Assembly: GCA_046349855.1 (NCBI GenBank)
Contig: JAXMBM010000004.1
Span: 1 to 64,000 of the forward strand
Length of the DNA: 64,000 nucleotides
Source: CAIXSC01 sp046349855
GTDB taxonomy: Bacteria; Planctomycetota; Planctomycetia; Pirellulales; Pirellulaceae
Reading direction: 5' to 3'
This document shows, piece after piece, positions 57,767-64,000 of the stretch. The stretch's first letter is position 1, and each line of letters starts with the position of its first letter. The position numbers were made by a program, and so were the translations under genes. The notes under the pieces were generated by a model. It worked only from the letters and a program-made list of their open reading frames with translations, was not told where the DNA came from and did not search any database.

Positions 57767-58558
57767 ATGCCTACGAATTGCCGAAACCGCGATCGTCGAT
57801 CCTCGCCGAACTTGGTGCGGACGTCGAGATCGGTCCCTTCTGCGTTGTCGACGGGGACGTGGTGATTGGCCCCGGAACGGCCTCGTCGGGCACGTCACCG
57901 TGACGGGGCGCACGACGATCAGCGCCCACAACGTGATCTTTCCCCACGCGGTGATCGGAACTGATCCGCAGGACGTCAGCTACCGGGAGCCGACACAGGT
58001 GTTCGTGACCAACATCATTCGGGAAGGGGTGACGATCAATCGCGCGACGCCGAAGAAGAAGGACTCACCGTGGTCGGGAGTCACTGCTACCTGATGGCGA
58101 ACTGCCATGTCGCGCACGATTGTCGGCTGGGTGATCGGATCATCATGGCCAACGGTACGCTGCTGGGAGGGCATGTGCACATTCACGACGACGCCACGCT
58201 TTCGGAAATAGCCGCCGCCGTCCATCATTTCACGACGATTGGGCAATTCAGTCGCGAGCGATTGAGCTGCGCCGCACGATGTGCCGCCGTACATGCTGGT
58301 GGACGCGGCATGCCCGCCTGACCCCGCTGCGTGAACGTCATCGCCTTGAAACGAATCAGTTTCCCGCCGAGGTGATCGAAGCCCTCGCGGAAGCACATCG
58401 CCTGTTCTATCGCGCGAGTCGGGCTGGATCATGCCCGGGAAATTCTACGCACTCAGGAACAACTTGTTCCTGCCGTAAATCACCTGCTGACGTTCATTCA
58501 GAATCAGCAGGAAGGTCGGCATGGCCGCGGGCGGGAACGCCGGAGAAACGCCGCATGA
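57767..58558 (+). CDS. lpxA: UDP-N-acetylglucosamine acyltransferase LpxA, frameshifted
   Basis: First enzyme of lipid A synthesis, a left-handed beta-helix of hexapeptide repeats. Reading across frames: IAETAIVDP-like start, ELGADVEIGPFCVVDGDVVI, TISAHNVIFPHAVIGTDPQD, SYREPTQVFV, NIIREGVTINRAT, NCHVAHDCRLGDRIIMANGT (with the catalytic-type His), LLGGHVHIHDDA and a C-terminal helical region ALKRNQFPAEVIEALAEAHR. Five or more indels. The ATG at 57767 is inferred from homology; the stop overlaps the next gene (ATGA at 58555-58558), consistent with an operon. Confidence 0.82.
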
Positions 58559-59643
58559 CCGACCGCCTGCATCGCCGTAATCGGGGCCGACACCTGGGAC
58601 GCATTCATGCCCGCCTGCTCCGCCAGCGGCCGGACGTGGATCTGGTGGGAATCGTCGAGCCGCAGGCCGCGGCCCGTGAGGCTGCCAGTCGTGAGTTCTG
58701 GGTTCCTGGGGTGGCCGATTTCCGGGCGCTGCCCCGGACGATTGAGGCGGCCATCGTCGCCGCTCCTACCACCTGCCATCACGCTCTCGCCCTGCAGCTG
58801 TTGCGCAACGACGTTCATGTGCTGGTCGAGAAACCTCTGACCACCACGTCGGCAGAAGCCGAAGAGCTGGTCGATGTGGCCGCTCGGCGGCAACGTGTGC
58901 TCCAGGTCGGGCACGTCGAACGCTTCAACCCCGCGCTCGATGCGGCTCGTTCCCGCATCGCGCGGCCGCGCTCCATCGATGCCGTGCGGGCCAGCGGTTA
59001 CTCGTTCCGTTCCACCGATATCGGCGTGGTTCTCGACCTGATGATCCATGATCTGGATGTCGTCCTGTCGCTGGTCCGCGAACCGGTGGTGGAAGTCGCC
59101 GCCAGCGGCTGCACGGCCGTCGGTCCGCAGGAAGATCAAGCCCAGGTCCGGCTGGTCTTTGCTCAAGGCTGCGTAGCCAATCTGACCGCCTCCCGCATCA
59201 GCCAGCAGCCGCAACGCGTGATGTCGATCTATCACGATGATGGCCTGGTGACGATCGACTTTCAGTCCTCGATTCTGCGTTGTCTTGAACCGGGCCCGCG
59301 GCTCCGCCAGGGCGTCCTCGACGTGCAACAACTGGAAGTGGAGGAACGCAATCAACTGCGGGAGCGTTTCTTCGCGGACGTGTTGCCGGCGGAAGAAGTC
59401 GTGGTCGACAAGCGGAACGCCATCGAAGACGAACACAGCGACTTCGTCGAGGCGATTCGCCAACGCCGCGCACCTCGGGTGTCGGGGCTGGACGGCCTGC
59501 GAGCGCTGGACGTCGCCGAGCGGATTCTGGCGCAGCTGGCTTCGCCGGTGCGACATCTGCGATGGACACCGGTACGCTCGACCATTCCGCTGCCCGAAAG
59601 CCTGCCGGCCCGCACGCCGGCTCCCTTGCGCAAGGCCGGTTGA
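58555..59643 (+). CDS. Gfo/Idh/MocA family oxidoreductase
   Basis: About 362 residues. The NAD-binding start has a compensated double frameshift: between 58570 and 58600 the given frame reads LHRRNRGRHLGRIHAR, while the next frame gives IAVIGA before GHLGRIHARLL, the expected GxGxxG loop. The rest is intact: VEKPLTTTSAEAEEL (the EKP motif), QVGHVERFNPAL, GVVLDLMIHDLDVVLSL, and a C-terminal substrate domain. Directly overlapping lpxA, it is a candidate GnnA-type UDP-GlcNAc 3-dehydrogenase of modified lipid A pathways, but no GnnB aminotransferase is present in the window, so that is inference. Confidence 0.8.
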   Translation: MTDRLHRRNRGRHLGRIHARLLRQRPDVDLVGIVEPQAAAREAASREFWVPGVADFRALPRTIEAAIVAAPTTCHHALALQLLRNDVHVLVEKPLTTTSAEAEELVDVAARRQRVLQVGHVERFNPALDAARSRIARPRSIDAVRASGYSFRSTDIGVVLDLMIHDLDVVLSLVREPVVEVAASGCTAVGPQEDQAQVRLVFAQGCVANLTASRISQQPQRVMSIYHDDGLVTIDFQSSILRCLEPGPRLRQGVLDVQQLEVEERNQLRERFFADVLPAEEVVVDKRNAIEDEHSDFVEAIRQRRAPRVSGLDGLRALDVAERILAQLASPVRHLRWTPVRSTIPLPESLPARTPAPLRKAG

Positions 59644-59649
59644 CGGCCG

Positions 59650-61188
59650 CTACGCCACGTCTCGATCCTCGAACAGGATCAACGCCAGGAAGAGCGCGAT
59701 CAGGGTGTATACGCCGGCGTACAGCGTCGCGGTGCCGAGGTAGGCCAGCGGAACGACGTGGCCACCCGACACGGCCGCCTCCACGTTGAAATTCTCCAGG
59801 TTCGGGAAAATCGTGGCGATCAGTTTGCCGAAGAACTGCACGATTTCAAACCGGCCAATCCCCGACTGCACGATCAGCGGCGTGAGGTTACCCAGCACGT
59901 AGATGCTGAAACAAATGATCAGGTTGGCAAGCATCGGCAGGCGAGTCGAAATGGCCACGCTGATCGCTGCCAGGACGATCGTCTCCAGGAACGCCAGCAC
60001 CAGCGACGGGAGCACGCTGATCATTTCCTGATGGCAGATCTGCCAGGTCGCATCCGCGGCCCCTTCCCGCGCTTCGAAAATCGGCTTGTAGGCGACCAGC
60101 ACCAGCAGCAACAAACCATGGATCGCGAACAGCAATCCGACGGTCCAGCTGATTCCCAGGAACTTGCCGATGATGAACGACCGCCGTCCCAATGGCTTGG
60201 ACAGCACCGTGAGGGCGGTGCGTCCTTCAATTTCTTCGGCAATCTCCGTGCTGGCGGCCCAGATCGCCTGGAACATGGCCATCGTCAGCATCACCAGGAT
60301 GCCCGACTTCTTCATGGCCTTGATGTCTTCGCCCAGCGTGCCGAACGGCCATACCAGCAGCGCCACCAACGCCACGCAGCCGAGCAGCGACAGCATCAGG
60401 AACACCGGTTGAGCCGTCTGGGATTTGAAGGTCGCCAGCGACACGGCCGACAACCGCGGTCCCGCCAGACGGGGAATCAGGTACAGCAGGAAAATCACCA
60501 CGACACACAGCGCGGTCAACGGAATCGTCCAGACCTGCGGCACGGCCGGCTGCGTTACGACGGTGAGCGTCAACTGAGCGTCTTGGTCACCCAGGTTGCG
60601 GGCGTAGACGCTTTTCACTTCCGAGGTCGGGATCGCCATGTTCAAGCCCTGCACCGGAGCCAACCAGACCGACGGCGTCCCCGAAGCAATATCCAGTTTG
60701 ATTCCGGCGAGTTTGCCGTCCGCCTCCTGCGGCGAAACCGTCCGGAACTCCAGGTTCTGATCGCATCGGAATTCCAACCGATGGATCTCCTCGCGGCGGA
60801 AATCGACCGCCAGCGTTTCGAACGGCACGTCGGCGAATTCATCCCGGGCACGTTCGGCCGATGCTGGCAGACGGAACGTCAGTTGCCGAACGCCGACGTG
60901 GGGAATGCGCGACAGGCTCAAGGCCGCGGTGCGGGGTTCTTCGGCCAGGAACGTGCCGACCACCGAAAATGCCGCCAGGATGCCGCCCATCACGAGCAGC
61001 GGTTGCAGCACCCCCTCGCTCAACGCCTCGCGCACTTCGGCGCTCCAGCGGCGGCTGAACACCGAGAGAATCAACCAGGCCAATCCCAGGAGCAACAGGC
61101 CCACAGTCACGCCCACGCTGAGCAGCCACACGGGGGTCAGCCATTGACGCACCCACGGCAACACGGCCGGCAACATCAACTCACTCAT
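59650..61188 (-). CDS. ABC-2 type transporter permease
   Basis: A 512-residue membrane protein. It has an N-terminal helix pair (WLLSVGVTVGLLLLGLAWLI; LQPLLVMGGILAAFSVVGTF) and a periplasmic domain. Helices follow around VWTIPLTALCVVVIFLLYLI and VFLMLSLLGCVALVALLVWP. The ABC-2 core contains EIEGRTALTVLSKPLGRRSF, IIGKFLGISWTVGLLFAIHG and LANLIICFSIYVLGNLTPLI. Related to the Nos/Gld-type permeases needing a separate ATPase, which is not adjacent. The ATG at 61188 has GAGGA seven bases upstream. It is convergent with the Gfo/Idh gene, with only a 6-bp gap. Confidence 0.82.
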   Translation of the reverse strand: MSELMLPAVLPWVRQWLTPVWLLSVGVTVGLLLLGLAWLILSVFSRRWSAEVREALSEGVLQPLLVMGGILAAFSVVGTFLAEEPRTAALSLSRIPHVGVRQLTFRLPASAERARDEFADVPFETLAVDFRREEIHRLEFRCDQNLEFRTVSPQEADGKLAGIKLDIASGTPSVWLAPVQGLNMAIPTSEVKSVYARNLGDQDAQLTLTVVTQPAVPQVWTIPLTALCVVVIFLLYLIPRLAGPRLSAVSLATFKSQTAQPVFLMLSLLGCVALVALLVWPFGTLGEDIKAMKKSGILVMLTMAMFQAIWAASTEIAEEIEGRTALTVLSKPLGRRSFIIGKFLGISWTVGLLFAIHGLLLLVLVAYKPIFEAREGAADATWQICHQEMISVLPSLVLAFLETIVLAAISVAISTRLPMLANLIICFSIYVLGNLTPLIVQSGIGRFEIVQFFGKLIATIFPNLENFNVEAAVSGGHVVPLAYLGTATLYAGVYTLIALFLALILFEDRDVA

Positions 61189-61256
61189 GATTCTTCCTCG
61201 TGATCCCCAGCACCGTACCGTCTGGCGGCGCGGCGTTCCGATCATTCCTTACGGAT

Positions 61257-61547
61257 TCAGTTTCCCATCCCGTCGCGGCGTATCGCGAATCCCGGAAACT
61301 CCTGAGTCGCCGGGTACCAGTTGGCTTGCGCGGAGCGGATGAAGCCCTGTTGCGCCTCGTCGATCGCGGCCAGAAACCGTCGGACCTCCGTCGGTTCCCC
61401 TTCCGCGACCAGTTCCACACGACCATCGAACAAATTGCGCACGAATCCCGACACGGCGAAATTCCTGGCGATATCGGCTGTCCGGGCGCGAAATCCAACA
61501 CCCTGCACGTGCCCCGAGTACCTTACCTCCACCCGCTCATCCGCCAC
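61257..61547 (-). CDS. Acylphosphatase
   Basis: A 96-residue acylphosphatase hydrolysing carboxyl-phosphate bonds. The signature SGHVQGVGFRARTADIARNF holds the catalytic Arg and VSGFVRNLFDGRVELVAEGE the catalytic Asn; EVRRFLAAI follows. The start is a GTG at 61547 with AGGGGAG seven bases upstream, giving the usual length. The open frame continues upstream to 61763 through a low-complexity GQGRGQGREQG run that comes from a short DNA repeat, so I exclude it. Confidence 0.88.
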   Translation of the reverse strand: MADERVEVRYSGHVQGVGFRARTADIARNFAVSGFVRNLFDGRVELVAEGEPTEVRRFLAAIDEAQQGFIRSAQANWYPATQEFPGFAIRRDGMGN

Positions 61548-61562
61548 TGCCGGACTCCCCTG

Positions 61563-61604
61563 CTCTCTCCCCTGCCCTCTCCCCTGCCCTCTCTCCTGCC
61601 CCCT
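61563..61604. repeat. Short 12-bp tandem repeat
   Basis: Roughly three and a half copies of CTCTCCCCTGCC (last copies imperfect) just upstream of the acylphosphatase start, in the gap to the divergent gene at 61789. Confidence 0.7.
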
Positions 61605-61788
61605 GATCCCTCGCCGGTGACGCAGGAAGTCTTCGAGTATAAGTGCCGCGTCGGCAGCCTTCCAGCCGCCGCATTGATCGCTCGGCGGGCCGCCGGCTCC
61701 CGGCCCACGGGAACGATCTCCGGAAGCCGTCATCCGCCCCTCGGCGACTGCTCTTGACGCCACTCCCCGGGACTCCTACTGTCCGGCC

Positions 61789-62946
61789 ATGACTCGTCTT
61801 ATCGCGCTCCTCTGGCTGGCCCTGCTGGCACCCGCTGCCAATCTCTGGGCCCAAGGAGTGCGCCCGGGGCCGGCACCTGCCGCAACCCGAGTCGCCGAAA
61901 CCGGATCCGCCTCCCGGATGCCACCACCTGCCGCCGGCCGGACTTCCCCGGCCCCGCCGTCGCTGGCGCTCACGCCCGCCCCCGGAGTCCTGTTGCTGCG
62001 CAACGGTAACCTGCTCCGCGGCACGGTTTCCCTGCTCGGAGACCGGTACAGCGTGATGCTCGATGCCCAAAACGAGGTCCGGATTCCGGTGGCGGAAGTC
62101 GCCCTGCAATGCGCCACAGCCGTCGAAGCGTATCAACATAAGCGGGCCGCCCTGCCGCCAGGACAGTCGGCAGCTCGACTGGACCTGGCCGAATGGTGCC
62201 TGCGGTATGGCATGGTGACGCAGGCCGCCGAGGAGGCCACGATTGTGACTCGGCTCGACCCCGATCACCCTCGGCTGACCGGGATATCGCAGAGAATCGA
62301 GGCGGCTCAGCGGCCGATGGCCGCTCCGGCGGCGCCGGGAACGGCACCATCCCCCCCGGCGTCGTGGGATCAACTGGAGCAAGTGGCCCGCGATCTGCCC
62401 GTAGGGTCGGTCGAGCGGTTCACGGCGGCGATTCAACCCGTCCTGTTGAACCGCTGCGGGGCCAACACGTGTCATGGTCCCGGAGGACGCTCGGATTACC
62501 ACCTGCTGCGCCCCCCTTTGGGCCAAACGACGACCCGCCGCTTTACCTTGCGGAATCTGCACGCCACGATGCAGCGGATACAGCGCGATACGGTACCGGA
62601 AAGTCCGTTGCTCACGCAGGCTCGCCAGGCTCACGGCGGCGCCTCCGCGCCACCATTCGGCGCCAACGAACAAGCGCAATACGAATCGCTGGCCAGTTGG
62701 GTTCGCCAGATCTCGGTGCCGAAAGCACCGGCGGCTCCATTGACCATCGGTCAGGCCGATGCGCAATTGCTGCAGAACACTCCGCTGGCCAGTGGTCAGG
62801 CCACGTCGAGCGGGACTGCCGCAGCAGCCGGGAGAGGGGGGCGTCGCGGGTCGGCCGCGGCGGAAGTCCCATCCGGTCCCGACCCGTTTGATCCGGCTGC
62901 CTTCAACCGACAATTCGTCGACCCACCCGCTCCTCCTCAGCCCTGA
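61789..62946 (+). CDS. Secreted hypothetical protein with CxxxxCH motif
   Basis: 385 residues. Signal peptide (TRLIALLWLALLAPAANLWA), a Pro/Ala-rich spacer, then a small beta domain (LLLRNGNLLRGTVSLLGDRY, VMLDAQNEVRIPVAEV) and a helical TPR-like stretch (LDLAEWCLRYGMVTQAAEEA). A segment resembling planctomycete cytochrome-like domains follows: FTAAIQPVLLNRCGANTCHG. The motif is C-x4-CH, not the usual CxxCH, so heme attachment is uncertain. The ending is low-complexity. Function not recognised. It is divergent from the acylphosphatase. Confidence 0.6.
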   Translation: MTRLIALLWLALLAPAANLWAQGVRPGPAPAATRVAETGSASRMPPPAAGRTSPAPPSLALTPAPGVLLLRNGNLLRGTVSLLGDRYSVMLDAQNEVRIPVAEVALQCATAVEAYQHKRAALPPGQSAARLDLAEWCLRYGMVTQAAEEATIVTRLDPDHPRLTGISQRIEAAQRPMAAPAAPGTAPSPPASWDQLEQVARDLPVGSVERFTAAIQPVLLNRCGANTCHGPGGRSDYHLLRPPLGQTTTRRFTLRNLHATMQRIQRDTVPESPLLTQARQAHGGASAPPFGANEQAQYESLASWVRQISVPKAPAAPLTIGQADAQLLQNTPLASGQATSSGTAAAAGRGGRRGSAAAEVPSGPDPFDPAAFNRQFVDPPAPPQP

Positions 62947-63007
62947 CGAGCCGTTGCCGACGTCGCGCGCCCTTCCCACGCGGAACCGGGCGATCACTTC
63001 GGTACGG

Positions 63008-63979
63008 TCAATCTGGGGGGGCGTCGCGCAAGAGTCCCTGACCAGTTTCCAATTCCGACCGTCTGGGGAGGGAAGGCTGAGCGCCGCGCCGCGTGACGCT
63101 GATGGCCGCCGCGTGGAGTGCAAACTCGATAGCGGCCGCCAAGGTGGCTCCTTCCGCCAGTGCCACCGCCAAGGCCCCACTGAATGCATCGCCCGCCGCC
63201 GTGGTGTCGACGGATTTCACCGGGTACGCCGGTTCGGATCGGGCGGTGGTCGAATCGACCCAGGTACAGCCATGTTCCCCACGCGTCACGACGACACTCG
63301 CTGCTCCCTGCTCGCGTAATCGCTCGCCAGCCGCGTGGGCCGAGCCTGCGTCGGAGACAGGAAAGCCGCTCAGTGCGGCGGCTTCCACTTCATTGGGAGT
63401 CAGCACGTCGACCAGTGGCAGAAGGGACGCAGCGGCCAGTCCCGGTACAGCGGGAGCGGGGTTGAGCACGGTCAGGCACCCGGCAGCTCGACCCCGTGCG
63501 AGAAACCGCACCACCGTGTCCAGCGGTGTCTCGAGCGATGCCAGCACCACGCGCGAACGACGAAATAGATCCTCGGGGAGTTCGTCGACCACCGTGGGTC
63601 GCAGTTGAGAATTGGCTCCTGAGGCGACACTGATCAAGTTCCTTCCCTGTTCGTCGACCAGGATCAGGGCCACCCCCGTGGGGACATCGGCCAGTAGGCG
63701 GACGTAGGCCAGATCCAGGCGCTCTCCCTGGAGCGCGGCGAGCGAGTCGCGACCCAGGTCATCGGCACCCACCGCAGCGACAAAGGCGACCGAGCCGCGT
63801 GACAGGCGAGCCGCCGCGACCGCCTGATTGGCTCCCTTCCCGCCAGCAGCCCGATAGAAATCGCCTCCCACCACCGTCTCACCTACCGCGGGCAAACGCG
63901 GTCCACGAACCACCAGATCGACATTGATTGAGCCCAACACCAGCACGTGCTCGGGACGATCGACGGGGGCCAGGGACAT
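63008..63979 (-). CDS. rbsK: Ribokinase (PfkB family sugar kinase)
   Basis: A 323-residue PfkB kinase. VLVLGSINVDLVVRGPRLPA (N-terminal signature, sugar-binding NxD), GGKGANQAVAAARL (the first PfkB signature with GGKGANQA) and GADDLGRDSL appear, followed by VDTTAAGDAFSGALAVAL, the second signature with the catalytic Asp in AAGDAF. The GGKGAN and TTAAGDAF versions are those of ribokinases, so D-ribose is the likely substrate. The start at 63979 has GAGGT six bases upstream. No ribose transport genes are seen nearby. Confidence 0.9.
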   Translation of the reverse strand: MSLAPVDRPEHVLVLGSINVDLVVRGPRLPAVGETVVGGDFYRAAGGKGANQAVAAARLSRGSVAFVAAVGADDLGRDSLAALQGERLDLAYVRLLADVPTGVALILVDEQGRNLISVASGANSQLRPTVVDELPEDLFRRSRVVLASLETPLDTVVRFLARGRAAGCLTVLNPAPAVPGLAAASLLPLVDVLTPNEVEAAALSGFPVSDAGSAHAAGERLREQGAASVVVTRGEHGCTWVDSTTARSEPAYPVKSVDTTAAGDAFSGALAVALAEGATLAAAIEFALHAAAISVTRRGAQPSLPRRSELETGQGLLRDAPPD

Positions 63980-64000
63980 ACAAGACCTCGGACGGCAGGC

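Noticed and set aside
46868..58558. Reading the broken genes as a real pseudogene island or as programmed frameshifting
   Set aside because: Essential genes are included, conserved residues persist in alternate frames, and indels are frequent and of both signs with no common slippery motif.
61548..61763. N-terminal extension of the acylphosphatase
   Set aside because: It translates a short DNA repeat (GQGRGQGREQG); the GTG at 61547 with a good ribosome-binding site gives the family length.

Overview
The window looks like chromosomal DNA of a planctomycete (Planctomycetota; a Pirellulales-like lineage is my guess). It is GC-rich. It carries the family signature of that phylum: a DUF1549/DUF1553 cytochrome paired with a DUF1501 protein, PmoA-like and ceramidase-like secreted proteins, an FG-GAP/UnbV protein, planctomycete Ser/Thr kinases with formylglycine-generating-enzyme (FGE) type C-termini, and a Gram-negative lipid A locus. 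No rRNA, tRNA, CRISPR, prophage or complete insertion sequence was recognised.

Layout. 0.2-2.7 kb: secreted PmoA-like protein divergent from undecaprenyl-diphosphatase. 2.7-9.8 kb: a tight six-gene minus-strand run (thioesterase, prenyltransferase-fold protein, ABC ATPase, giant FtsX-type permease, small anchored protein, SDR) that looks like one lipid or lipoprotein operon. 10.2-10.5 kb: ribosomal protein S18. 11-13.6 kb: MORN-repeat protein and a coiled-coil membrane protein, each with one frameshift. 13.5-17.2 kb: a Ser/Thr kinase ending in two tandem FGE/C-type-lectin domains, followed by a truncated Avd-like gene; this resembles the remains of a diversity-generating retroelement (DGR) and is the most interesting locus. 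17.6-29.5 kb: SMP-30, CehA-like hydrolase, mutS (with a 12-bp tandem array just upstream), UnbV-family lipoprotein and a kinase with a beta-helix domain. 30.2-36.1 kb: GT39 glycosyltransferase, Nudix hydrolase, ftsH, ceramidase-like protein. 36.4-45 kb: pyruvate carboxylase, the DUF1501/DUF1549 pair, an enolase-superfamily enzyme. 45.7-46.5 kb: CAP-domain protein with a clear terminator.

46.9-58.6 kb: endonuclease III, dCTP deaminase, aconitase, a D-amino-acid deaminase-like protein, an M28 peptidase, a PQQ-type beta-propeller, OmpH, LpxC, LpxA and the start of a Gfo/Idh dehydrogenase. Every one of these is broken by small indels, although the protein sequence can still be read by hopping frames. 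The sharp edges and the mix of housekeeping genes suggest poor consensus sequence rather than ten independent pseudogenes. 59.6-64 kb: intact again, with an ABC-2 permease, acylphosphatase, a secreted protein with a CxxxxCH motif, and ribokinase.

Functionally the window mixes central metabolism (pyruvate carboxylase, aconitase), envelope biogenesis (UppP, OmpH, LpxC, LpxA, ABC systems), DNA maintenance (MutS, Nth, Dcd, Nudix) and planctomycete-specific secreted proteins. All calls were made by reading translated sequence; no database search was run.
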